Assembly (NCBI RefSeq): GCF_003855395.1
Contig: NZ_CP034015.1
Span: 3,048,001 to 3,112,000, forward strand
Direction of reading: 5' to 3'
Length of the DNA stretch: 64,000 bases
Source of the DNA: Shewanella livingstonensis
GTDB taxonomy: Bacteria > Pseudomonadota > Gammaproteobacteria > Enterobacterales > Shewanellaceae
How positions within the stretch are numbered: the first letter of the stretch is position 1; each line of letters starts with the position of its first letter. The position numbers were made by a program, and so were the translations under genes. Below, in pieces: positions 30,079 to 39,341 of this stretch. A model generated the notes under the pieces. It did not search any database. It saw nothing but the letters and a program-made list of their open reading frames with translations, and had not been told where the DNA came from.

Positions 30079-30885
30079 TTAAAGATCGTCTTCACACAGC
30101 CTATTGACCATTTCCGACACGTCTTTAGGAGCTAATAGTTCGAAAAAATCTAATTTACGTTGTAATTGTTCATTATTAAAAAGTTGTTCATTTGACGAAC
30201 GGCCTAAATTAGTCCGCTCTAATGACTGATGATACGACCGCAACAACCATTGGTGCTTATTTTGCAATAAATGATCAAGCTTTAATAGCTCGGTTGAAAC
30301 ACCTGGGTGGATTTTACCCAACTCACCACCAAGGTAATCACGTAACTCTCGTCGAACCTGCTCTAATTCACTAATATGAACAGCAAGCATATTCGAGGGC
30401 TCATTATAATCGAACTTACGTCCTAATATCGCTTTAGCCATCACTAAAGCTTGAGGTTCACTCAAAATTCGTAAGTCATTTTCTAAGGTTACCAGTTCAA
30501 AACGAGATTCAGTTGATAAGCTAAAATACACGTCACCATCAGTATTAAGATTAATGGTTATACCCTTTTTTAGCTGCTCAATACACACTCGAGGCGCCAC
30601 GCCCATTGAAGGATACAACTTAATCCCCTGCCCTAAACATCTACGTTGAATAGGTGTTTCTAATAACCGTTGCATAGGTTCAAAAGTAAAGGTCAAAAAT
30701 GGCTGTATACGAATAATAAGTGTCGCTTGAGTATGATTAACTTGGCTTACAACAAACTCAACTAAAGGATTATTCATCGCAGATAATACTAATAAATCAC
30801 TCACAGTGTCAGGTAAGCGAAGTGTTAACGCAGTCGGTTGCACTATTTCACTAACGCAAGGTTGAGTAAATACATGATGATGCAT
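30079..30885 (-). CDS. Conserved hypothetical protein
   Basis: A 268-residue protein without signal peptide or membrane segments that I do not recognise. The start at 30885 (MHHHVFTQPC) was chosen because AAAGGA lies upstream at normal spacing; an upstream ATG would add 16 residues. The N-terminal half is beta-rich (VVSQVNHTQATLIIRIQPF). The C-terminal half is helical and charged, with EQVRRELRDYLGGELGKIHP and LERTNLGRSSNEQLF. It is divergent from sbcB and precedes rlmA, which suggests nothing firm about its role. Confidence 0.75.
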   Translation of the reverse strand: MHHHVFTQPCVSEIVQPTALTLRLPDTVSDLLVLSAMNNPLVEFVVSQVNHTQATLIIRIQPFLTFTFEPMQRLLETPIQRRCLGQGIKLYPSMGVAPRVCIEQLKKGITINLNTDGDVYFSLSTESRFELVTLENDLRILSEPQALVMAKAILGRKFDYNEPSNMLAVHISELEQVRRELRDYLGGELGKIHPGVSTELLKLDHLLQNKHQWLLRSYHQSLERTNLGRSSNEQLFNNEQLQRKLDFFELLAPKDVSEMVNRLCEDDL

Positions 30886-31053
30886 AGAATATTCCTTTAA
30901 TACGTCGTTAATTTTTAACCAGAAAACCCTCATTAATCATTAGTAAACAAGTCAATTTTAGAATTAATTTTATTGAACTCTACCTCATTATCATTTTTTC
31001 ATGCTGATAAATGTTAACATGATTTTAATCGCGAAAAGGATCTTAAATTTACT

Positions 31054-32469
31054 ATGGCTAACGCAATTCAACCCACTTTATTCTGGCATGATTACGAAAC
31101 TTTCGGGGCAAACCCAAGCAAAGATCGTCCATCACAATTTGCGGGAATACGAACCGATTTAGCGTTGAATATTATCGGTGAACCTGAAACATTTTATTGC
31201 AAACTTGCGCCTGACTATTTACCGTCTCCTGAAGCCATACTCATTACGGGTATTACCCCACAACTGGCTAATCTTAAAGGCATGCCAGAAGCAGATTTCA
31301 TGAAGCGCATCAATGCGTTATTTAGCCAGCATAACACATGTGTGGTGGGCTATAACTCATTACGCTTTGATGATGAGGTCAGTCGTTATGGTTTTTATCG
31401 TAACTTTATAGACCCGTATGGACGAGAATGGCAAAACGGTAATTCACGTTGGGATATCATTGATTTAGTTCGAGCTTGCTATGCATTTCGCCCAGACGGC
31501 ATTAACTGGCCAAAGAAAGAAGATGGCTCACCCAGTTTTAAGCTGGAATTACTCACCCAAGCTAATGGATTAAGTCATGAAAAAGCGCATGATGCTATGT
31601 CAGATGTTTATGCCACCATTGCCATGGCTAAACTGATTAAGCAAAAACAGCCTAAATTGTACGAATATTATTTTAATTTAAGACGAAAACAAGCGGTTGC
31701 TGATCATATTGATGTGTTAAAAATGCAGCCTTTGGTTCATGTCAGTTCAAAAATTAGTGCCCTCCAAGGTTGTACTACGATGATAGCTCCAGTGGCTTAT
31801 CATCCTTCCAATAAAAATGCCGTCATTTGTGTTAATTTGGCGATGGATATTTCACCACTCTTAACATTGTCGGCTCAAGAAATCAATGACCGAATGTATA
31901 CCTCTCGTCAAGATCTAGCTGAAAATGAGCTTGCGATACCACTGAAACAAATCCATCTAAACAAGTGTCCTTTTATCGGTTCACCAAAATTACTTGACGA
32001 CGAGGTGGCTGCAAAATTACAGTTTGATAAAGCATTTGCACGTGAACAATATAAACGCTTAAAAAACCACCCCGAATTGCGAGAAAAACTTAATCAAGTA
32101 TTTGAACTTGAATCAGATCGTAAACCGATTACCGATCCTGATTTGATGCTCTATAGCGGTGGTTTTTTTAGTCATGCAGATAAGTCAAAAATGGACATTA
32201 TTTGCCATACTGCACCACATAATTTAGCGGCATTAGCATTACAATTTGATGATCCGCGGATCGTTGAAATGTTATTTCGGTTTAGGGCTCGTAACTATCC
32301 TGAAACATTAAGTGATAGCGAAGCCCGTAAATGGCGAGATTTCTGTCAACAACGTTTATCGGATGCCGATTATGTGATTAAACTCGAAAACCTGGTTGAA
32401 GAAACCAGCGAGAATGAACACAAACAAAAGCTATTAAAAGCCCTATATCAATATTTACAATCATTATAG
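31054..32469 (+). CDS. sbcB: Exodeoxyribonuclease I
   Basis: 3'-5' single-strand DNA exonuclease used in recombination and mismatch repair. The 471 residues match the family (E. coli 475). The DEDDh exonuclease domain has LFWHDYETFGANP (catalytic Asp and Glu), YNSLRFDDEVSR, and HDAMSDVYATIAMA (His and Asp). The SH3-like and helical C-terminal domains follow, with LYSGGFFS and WRDFCQQRL. AAAAGGA lies upstream of the ATG. Cdd follows at 46 bp in the same direction. Confidence 0.97.
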   Translation: MANAIQPTLFWHDYETFGANPSKDRPSQFAGIRTDLALNIIGEPETFYCKLAPDYLPSPEAILITGITPQLANLKGMPEADFMKRINALFSQHNTCVVGYNSLRFDDEVSRYGFYRNFIDPYGREWQNGNSRWDIIDLVRACYAFRPDGINWPKKEDGSPSFKLELLTQANGLSHEKAHDAMSDVYATIAMAKLIKQKQPKLYEYYFNLRRKQAVADHIDVLKMQPLVHVSSKISALQGCTTMIAPVAYHPSNKNAVICVNLAMDISPLLTLSAQEINDRMYTSRQDLAENELAIPLKQIHLNKCPFIGSPKLLDDEVAAKLQFDKAFAREQYKRLKNHPELREKLNQVFELESDRKPITDPDLMLYSGGFFSHADKSKMDIICHTAPHNLAALALQFDDPRIVEMLFRFRARNYPETLSDSEARKWRDFCQQRLSDADYVIKLENLVEETSENEHKQKLLKALYQYLQSL

Positions 32470-32514
32470 TGAATTTTCACTTTGCCCAATTTATTTCATT
32501 TAAGGATTAAGGGA

Positions 32515-33411
32515 ATGCAAAATAGATTTTTAGACAGCATTACTCAACTAGATAAACCTTTGGCTACAGCACTTGTGCCATTACTAGATGAGCAGTTTTG
32601 TGGTCATATTACTACTGAACAATTTCAAAGTCTTGTGAAAGCAAGTGGTCAAACAGAACAGCAAGTGGTTATGGCGCTATTGCCCATAGCGGCATCACTA
32701 GCCATTGCTCCTATCAGTGAATTTTATGTTGGTGCTATCGTAAAAGGTGCCAGCGGTGACTTGTACATGGGTGCTAATTTAGAATTACCCGGTGAAGCGT
32801 TATTTCACAGTGTACATGCTGAACAAAGTGCCATCAGTCACGCATGGTTAAGCGGCGAAACAGAAATTTTAGATATTATTATTAATTACAGTCCCTGTGG
32901 CCACTGTCGTCAATTTATGAATGAATTATTCAACGGCAGTAAGATTAAAATCCATCTGCCCCAACAAGAAATTCAAACCTTGGCGCATTATTTACCCTAT
33001 GGGTTTAGCCCTGCCGACTTAGGCATTACGGTGCCACTATTATGCAAACGAGAACAAGAGTTTTGCTGTGATTCAGATGATCCGATGATCATCGAAGCCA
33101 TTGACCAAATGGGACTAAGTTATGCTCCCTATACCAATTGCAATGCGGCAGTGGTACTAGAAACTAACGACGGAGCCACTTTCTGCGGCCGTTATGCTGA
33201 AAACGCGGCATTTAATCCATCAATGCAACCTATGCAAATGGCATTATCCAACCTTATTCGTAATAACCGCCAATACAGCGAAATTAAACGTGCTGTATTA
33301 GCGGAATCATCTGTTGGCAAAATCAGCTTAGTGGGTGCGGCTATGGATGCTCTGCATGCAATAGCACCAATTGAACTACAACATGTTGTTGTAGAGCCAT
33401 TGCTTGGATAA
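32515..33411 (+). CDS. cdd: Cytidine deaminase
   Basis: Zinc enzyme that deaminates cytidine and deoxycytidine for pyrimidine salvage. It is the long, two-domain dimeric type (298 residues; E. coli 294). The active site is in HAEQSAIS (zinc His, catalytic Glu) and [12 protein letters not shown] (two zinc Cys). The C-terminal half is a degenerate deaminase domain. The start at 32515 ([12 protein letters not shown]) follows AAGGATTAAGGGA and aligns with E. coli; an upstream TTG would add 11 residues. A terminator follows 50 bp downstream. Confidence 0.96.
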   Translation: MQNRFLDSITQLDKPLATALVPLLDEQFCGHITTEQFQSLVKASGQTEQQVVMALLPIAASLAIAPISEFYVGAIVKGASGDLYMGANLELPGEALFHSVHAEQSAISHAWLSGETEILDIIINYSPCGHCRQFMNELFNGSKIKIHLPQQEIQTLAHYLPYGFSPADLGITVPLLCKREQEFCCDSDDPMIIEAIDQMGLSYAPYTNCNAAVVLETNDGATFCGRYAENAAFNPSMQPMQMALSNLIRNNRQYSEIKRAVLAESSVGKISLVGAAMDALHAIAPIELQHVVVEPLLG

Positions 33412-33462
33412 CTAACCGTAAACTTATTATCTAAAAATGATAACAAGTCTGTTCTAACAAAC

Positions 33463-33490
33463 AAAAGGCGCTAATCAGCGCCTTTTTTAT
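33463..33490 (+). terminator. Terminator downstream of cdd
   Basis: AAAAGGCGCT-AAT-CAGCGCCTTTTTT, a short GC-rich stem with a T6 tail. Confidence 0.9.
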
Positions 33491-33837
33491 TAGGATTAAT
33501 ACTACATTAACCCTAGATTAATAATGTATTATACTTTAACAATCTGCTGTTAATACCATGCTAAGCTAACTCGTATTTGATTGATTTTTGTGGTCTTAGC
33601 ATTAATCGTCTTCTAGGTTATAGCATTTAAAAGTTATGGTTTATTTTGCTTATTGAGTTTTTTATCTTCTGATAAGATTCCATCTTTAAGTTGCGCTAAA
33701 TAAGAAATTTATGTCGTCAGGAGATCAAATGATCAATAGCATTATTATGACAGGCACTCACTTTTGACATATATAACAACACATTATTAACGACCATATC
33801 GTTATCGATGAACAAGCAAACGTAAAGCGAGTCACTA
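33491..33837. other. Intergenic region upstream of ydbH
   Basis: 347 bp, AT-rich; presumably contains the promoter of the ydbH set. An ATG at 33808 lies in frame with ydbH but is followed after five codons by TAA, so it cannot be the start. No other structure was supported. Confidence 0.4.
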
Positions 33838-36800
33838 TTGCGAATATCGACCTTTAACAAGATCTTACTCCTTGTCGTATTTTTTACGGTCGCGTTAGTG
33901 TGGGCCATTATCGAAAATGCCAAGCCTCTTACGGTCAAAATACTCAACAACTTATTAGCCGATAACCATATAGAAGTGCTTAATTTTGATGCCGAATATG
34001 TGTCGTTTAATCACATCCGTATACCTAGATTGGTGTTAAAAATTGAAGACAGTCATATCGCGATCCAAGATTTTAACCTTGAACTACGAGACAGCCTGCA
34101 GATTCTTAAAAACCAACAGATTAGCGCTGACGATATTGTTAGTATCAAAACAAAAAGTGTTTATGTTGATTTAGGTGATAGTTTTTTTATCCGCCAATCT
34201 CAGCAAACAGAAGAAAATCCAGCGGCATTACAGCTCAACCTAGCTAAATTACCGATGATTGAACTCGGTGAAATCAATATTAAGCTTCCAGTACTTGATA
34301 AAAAGGATCCGCAACAACATACCTTAAAAATGGACCAACTTACGCTAACCCAAAAAGGTCAGTTAAATACGCTATGGCGCTTTAATGATTTTCCATTATT
34401 TAGTCTAGATGCCACCTTAGAAAAACGTGCATGGCAATTTAATACCTTAGTTGATCTAGGATTAAGCTATAAGGGTCTTGAATCGTTGGAGCAATATTTA
34501 GACTTACTAAATAGCAAACAACAAGCACAAACTAATAATATGCTTCACGGTTTACACAAACAATTATCACAAATATTGCAACCCATTCGTCAGCAGCAAT
34601 TGACCATCGAAGGGCAATGGACTGCAAATAGTAAAATTGACTTAATCAGCGGTGAGATGAGCAGTCAACAATCGATAGATGGATTATCATTGCATTCTCC
34701 ACTGTGGCCCAGTGTTTATTTTTCGCCGCAACAACCCATTAAAGCAATGCTGAATTTGGGCAATTATCCTGTAACCGGCTCACTAGACAACAGTAAAACC
34801 ACGGATGCCTTCGCGATAAAGCTAGGTATTGCGCCGCTAAATTATCAGCTGTCGCCCTCACAAGATGACAGAAGTAAATTAATTACATTGTTAACGGGTG
34901 ATAGTGCCAATCAAATAATTCATATTATTGACAAACTAACCCCTAAATCGACTTCTCAGCTAGCCAGTATCGATGTCGATATGGCTTATTCTATTGAAGT
35001 CGTTATCCCGCTACAAAATGATGATCTACCAATGCAAGTGTCAATTCCTGACCTAAGCGTCAGCATTGAAGGGTTATTGCTCCAAAGCAAATTAACACTG
35101 ACGCACACTACATTCAACAGTCATCAACAATTTAACAGTTATTTCGATTGGGATATGGCATTGTCGTCTCTGGAAGCAACTGATAAGACACAACAACAGT
35201 CAATCAATACACTCGCCACAAACGACATAACCGTAACGACCAGTGAGAATATCCCCGAACCAACACCTGTAACCACAACGGCTCCAAGTCTTATTAATAT
35301 CAAAGCCTTATTCCCTGAGATCCCGTTAGAACTGTTGTCGTTGTCTGATGCGAAAGTGAGTCTAGTCGGTCAAATATCGCAGTGGCAACAAAATCAACTC
35401 GAACTATCATTACTGCCAAGCTCCAGCCTAGCTGTCAACAATACAAGTATATTGCGCAGTATTAACAGTGAGAATGAACAACATACCAAGCAGACAAAAA
35501 AAACCTCAGCACAATTAGGATCATTCGGGCTTGTACTAAATGACGCCTCGACCATGTCATTCAAACCAAATAAGACTCAACTCAATCTATCTCCGTTAAC
35601 GCTGCAAATTGGCCAACTCATTGCTCAGCAAGCTACCCAAGTGGAAAACAGTAAGCTATCGACTACACTAGCCTCGGTTAAAAAAACCGATATTGCTATC
35701 AATCAAGGCATAACCCTAGCGTTACTTCAGAATGAGCCTATCGACAAGTCGCTAGAACGTTGGTTACAAACCCCTGCAACCAACGACATCACTTGGCGTA
35801 TCAATAAACTCGATATCACCAAGCAACTAGGAAAAAGTCGCCGCCAACCACTACTTGCACTGGATAAGATTACGGTGACTCAGCAACTCAATTTATCTAA
35901 AGGGTTACTGGTCGGTAGTGAGCAATGGCAACTCGACACTCTCACATTAGGCAGTTATCACTTACTTAAATTTGCTGATAAAAAAAGCCCATTATCATTA
36001 GCTGGACAATGGACATTTAATACCGACATTGAAACTGCTCTGAAGACATTACAAAAAGTTCAACCCTTGCCCAGTGATGTTTCTATTCAAGGTTATAGCA
36101 AGGTGATAGCAGGCTTTGCATTAAGCGAAATAGGCAACACCAGTCAGTTTGAAATGAAAATTCAACAGCAATTGTCATCCTTGTCTGGTCAATGGCAGGA
36201 TAAATCATTTAATGGCGGTGACGTGTTTGCTCAATGCCAATTTAACTGGCAACAAACTCACGATGGTCCCAATACGCCAGCAGTCGAAAAACACTTTGCC
36301 CACAGTCAATTAGTCTGTCCACAAACGGCAATCAGTTTACAGCAAGCTAAACTTGGTTTGTCACTAACAAATTTGAATTTGAATGCAGATATCGAACTTA
36401 ACAAAGACGGCAACAAAACACCGACTAATTGGTTACAGCAAGTGACAGGGTTAAGCGAAACTAATATCAACCTTACCGCCAGCGGCGACATGCTTGATGG
36501 ACGCTTTTTATTACCTGAGTTTGTGTTAAAACTGCATGATAAATCTTATGGATATTTATTATTACAAGGGTTGAGTCTAGAAAAGTTCTTAGAAGAGCAA
36601 CCGCAAGTGGGTGTTAAAGCCAATGGCTTATTTGATGGTGTATTACCTGCAAAACTCGTTGACGGTAAAGTAACTATAACAGGTGGAAAACTCGCGGCAC
36701 GGAAGCCCGGAAGGATTAATTGAAGTAGCCGGAAATCCAGCCATTGATCAACTAGAATTATCTCAACCCTACCTTGGATTAGTCTTTACCGCACTTGAAC

Positions 36801-37006
36801 ATCTTAACTACAGTGAATTATCAAGCTCGTTTGACATGACAACCAACGGAGATGCCGTAATTAACCTTAGCGTAAAAGGTAATAGCCGCGGCATTGAGCG
36901 ACCTGTTCACCTCAATTACACTCACCAAGAAAACTTAATGCAATTATACAAAAGCACTCAGATAGGCGTTCAGCTACAAAACAAAATTGAAGCAAAAGTC
37001 CAATAG
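33838..37006 (+). pseudogene. ydbH: YdbH-like AsmA-superfamily protein, frameshifted near the 3' end
   Basis: YdbH proteins are long inner-membrane-anchored, periplasmic beta-groove proteins that work with YnbE in phospholipid transport between membranes. Here a TTG-initiated frame gives an N-terminal anchor (ILLLVVFFTVALVWAII) and about 960 residues of periplasmic beta-rich chain. It then runs off at 36723 after ITGGKLAARKPGRIN. The rest of the protein continues in the +1 shifted frame from about 36700: SPEGLIEVAGNPAI to the stop at 37006, ending NKIEAKVQ. One extra base near 36702-36712 (CGGAAGCCCGGAAGG) explains it. Without the shift the protein would be about 1055 residues. The lost part is the conserved C-terminal segment, so function is doubtful unless the shift is a read error. 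Confidence 0.8.
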
Positions 37007-37027
37007 CAGCATAAAAGGATAATACAC

Positions 37028-37228
37028 GTGAAACATTCATCGATATATGTAATTAGCATCAGCACCATAATGACATCATTATGGTTATCAGCCTGCACAC
37101 CCACCGTTAAGATAGAGCCTCCAGACAAACCAATTGTCATTAACTTAAATGTTAAAATCGAACATGAAATAAAAATCAAAGTAGAAAAAGAGCTCAATAA
37201 TCTACTTGAAAATGATGAGTTATTTTAA
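37028..37228 (+). CDS. ynbE: YnbE-like outer-membrane lipoprotein
   Basis: A 66-residue lipoprotein with GTG start (AAGGA nine bases upstream). The signal peptide ends in the lipobox LSAC, so the mature form starts CTPTVKIEPPDKPIVINLNV. The conserved NVKIEHEIKIKVEKELNNLL matches E. coli YnbE (NVKIEHEIIIKADKD). YnbE partners YdbH as an outer-membrane anchor of a lipid bridge. It lies 21 bp after the frameshifted ydbH and 15 bp before ydbL. Confidence 0.92.
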   Translation: MKHSSIYVISISTIMTSLWLSACTPTVKIEPPDKPIVINLNVKIEHEIKIKVEKELNNLLENDELF

Positions 37229-37243
37229 GCAGAGGTTATCAAG

Positions 37244-37576
37244 ATGAAATCGACATTCACTTTAGCCACCGTACTATGCTTAACCAGTTTATTATGGAGT
37301 AGTACAGCTTGGGCAATGACATTACAAGAAGCCAAAACAGCCAGACTAGTAGGTGAGCAAACAAACGGTTATTTAGGCATGGTAATAAGCTCACCCGAAA
37401 CACAACAGTTAGTACTATCGATTAATGCAAAACGTAAACACTACTATCAAACCATCGCTAAAAGACATGATATTAGCCTTGATAAAGTCGCGACTCTTGC
37501 GGCGCAAAAGGTGATGGAAGCGGCTGAACCTGGGCATATGATCCAAACGCCACAAGGACGATGGCTAAAAAAATAA
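37244..37576 (+). CDS. ydbL: YdbL family periplasmic protein
   Basis: A 110-residue exported protein (signal peptide to about residue 24, WSSTAWA|MTLQEAK) of the DUF1318 family. LQEAKTARLVGEQTNGYLGMV and the late AAQKVMEAAEPGHMIQTPQGRW are family marks. In E. coli ydbH-ynbE-ydbL form one operon and YdbL modulates the YdbH-YnbE complex. Order, orientation and spacing here are the same. Confidence 0.92.
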   Translation: MKSTFTLATVLCLTSLLWSSTAWAMTLQEAKTARLVGEQTNGYLGMVISSPETQQLVLSINAKRKHYYQTIAKRHDISLDKVATLAAQKVMEAAEPGHMIQTPQGRWLKK

Positions 37577-37601
37577 CCACGAGAGTTGCCTCTACGTGGT
37601 T
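37575..37601. terminator. Hairpin between convergent ydbL and 37622 gene
   Basis: AACCACG-AGAG-TTGC-CTCT-ACGTGGTT forms a strong stem with one bulge, but no T run follows. It lies between two convergent genes and may serve both. Confidence 0.5.
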
Positions 37602-37621
37602 ACGTTACATCTAACAAACCA

Positions 37622-38026
37622 TTACATGGTTGCCATAATCCAATAATCTAAGCGCTTCTGTGGGTCTGTTACAATTGATTTGCAAGAGTCTTTGTACTTT
37701 GACATCAATGCGCCTAAGTTATTCGACCCTGCTAACTTATCAATTTGCTTTTGTTTAGCTGCAACAACATCTTTTTCAACTTGCTCAGGGGCACGGTACT
37801 TACCCGCTATCGCCACGGCATCAATTGCGGAGGTTTTTAAACGCTCACCCACCGCTTTCATTTGCGGGGCATTCATCGCAGCAATCGCTTCCGAGCTAAT
37901 TTGATAATACGCTGCACATTCAAGCAGTTCATCAGTAAATGCCTTTTCTGCAGCATCTTCTGCATGTGCAGTGATACTGACACACAGTGCCGATAATGTT
38001 AAAACCCACATAGCAGATTTGTTCAT
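37622..38026 (-). CDS. Small periplasmic hypothetical protein
   Basis: A 134-residue exported protein (signal peptide MNKSAMWVLTLSALCVSITAHA, cleaved before EDAAEK). The mature part is helical and Ala/Lys-rich, with two Cys (LLECAAYY and YKDSCKSI) that could form a disulfide. I do not recognise a named family. It converges with ydbL, and no partner gene is adjacent on its strand. Confidence 0.7.
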   Translation of the reverse strand: MNKSAMWVLTLSALCVSITAHAEDAAEKAFTDELLECAAYYQISSEAIAAMNAPQMKAVGERLKTSAIDAVAIAGKYRAPEQVEKDVVAAKQKQIDKLAGSNNLGALMSKYKDSCKSIVTDPQKRLDYWIMATM

Positions 38027-38490
38027 GGTTGTTTCCCTTCGTTTTTAGAAATTTGGAGATAAAGTTAATGATTGATAATGCGCTAAAAAGAGATTAAAAA
38101 TGGCTCAACTCTAGGCTATTGTGCTTCAATAATCGAAAATACAACTGTCTCGAACAGTACTAACAACCTAAGTGTTGTGATTGCGTAGAATGCCATCTTA
38201 CTTAGCACTCAATCGCATTCGCAAACATGATTATACCAATCAGTTCTGCGTTCAACCGCTATGGCATTCTAGGGATTAAATGTGTAATGAAGTAACAATA
38301 ATCCAAGCTTAAGGTAATACTTCTTTTATTGAAAGACTACATTACCTTAACTGCATATAGATTTATAGCCAACAGAGGCAATGTTTCTCTTCATATCCTA
38401 AAAACATATCCCCAAAATATAGTTTAATATTGTCGCTAAGGCTTATTGCCAAAAATACTTGCTCAGTATGGCGTTCAACAGCCAGTATGA
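38027..38490. other. Gene-free stretch
   Basis: 464 bp without a supported gene. It contains TTATACCAATC at 38232, shared with the left end of the probable repeat at 28128. Nothing else was recognised. Confidence 0.35.
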
Positions 38491-39114
38491 TTAAAAACCG
38501 TGATTAGCATTACTTACTCTAAACCATCCAGCAATACTATTACGAGTTTTCATCGTCGGCCTGACTTCGTGAGGGAAACGCTCACTTAAAAATAACACTA
38601 AGGTACCAATGTGTGGATTAACGACTTCTAATGGTAAATCATACTCATCATAAATAATTAATTCACCGCCGTCGTTTTCTTGCCAGTCAGGGTTTAAGAA
38701 AAAAACGGTCGATAAAATACGGTTTTGGCTACCGTGCAGTGCATCGAGATGCTTTTTATAAAATGCACCGGGTTCATAGACTGCATAGTGGCTTTCAAAA
38801 TCAAATAACCCCATAAATAAACGACGATTTAGGCCATCTTTTAATTGGCTCATAATCGATAGGTATTCACGGTCAATATGATCTTGGTTATTTAACCAAC
38901 TAATTTTATCTGAACGAATTTCGGCATTGATTTGTTGTTCCAGACCTCGACCGATAGCCGCTTTTTTAAAATCAATATCTTGCTCAGCTTGCATTTTTTC
39001 AAGCAAGGCTAAACTTAGATAATCGGGAATGATATCAGATAAAAGGATATACCCTTTATCGACTAACGCATCTGCGATCACATCCAGCATTGCTTCACTT
39101 ACTTGCGAAACCAT
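38491..39114 (-). CDS. 2-oxoglutarate/Fe(II)-dependent oxygenase, prolyl 4-hydroxylase-like
   Basis: A 207-residue cytoplasmic protein of the 2OG-Fe(II) oxygenase superfamily (SM-20/P4H type). The iron ligands are in KKHLDALHG (His122, Asp124) and FPHEV (His182), and the 2-oxoglutarate-binding Arg is in RNSIAGWFR (Arg191). NDGGELIIYD is the usual strand before the second His. The start at 39114 has GGATG upstream; a TTG at 39159 would add 15 residues. The hydroxylation target is unknown. Confidence 0.85.
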   Translation of the reverse strand: MVSQVSEAMLDVIADALVDKGYILLSDIIPDYLSLALLEKMQAEQDIDFKKAAIGRGLEQQINAEIRSDKISWLNNQDHIDREYLSIMSQLKDGLNRRLFMGLFDFESHYAVYEPGAFYKKHLDALHGSQNRILSTVFFLNPDWQENDGGELIIYDEYDLPLEVVNPHIGTLVLFLSERFPHEVRPTMKTRNSIAGWFRVSNANHGF

Positions 39115-39341
39115 ATATGCCACATCCAACAGAAAGACTACGCTTTTTACTTTACTCAAGGGCTCTGAAAGAAAATTAAGAGCCTGATTTTCGAGGAGGC
39201 GTCATTACAAAGTATGATTGCCATACCTTGATTATTTTCGGCGATTCTATAGAATAAAACCGCCGTGAACAACACTTATTAAAAGCATTAAAATTCATAA
39301 GCTTAATTAAAGCTAGTACATAATAACTCTTAACCCAAAGG

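Noticed and set aside
36683..37006. Separate 107-residue gene after ydbH
   Set aside because: Its sequence is the expected C-terminus of YdbH in the next frame; the apparent ATG is fortuitous.
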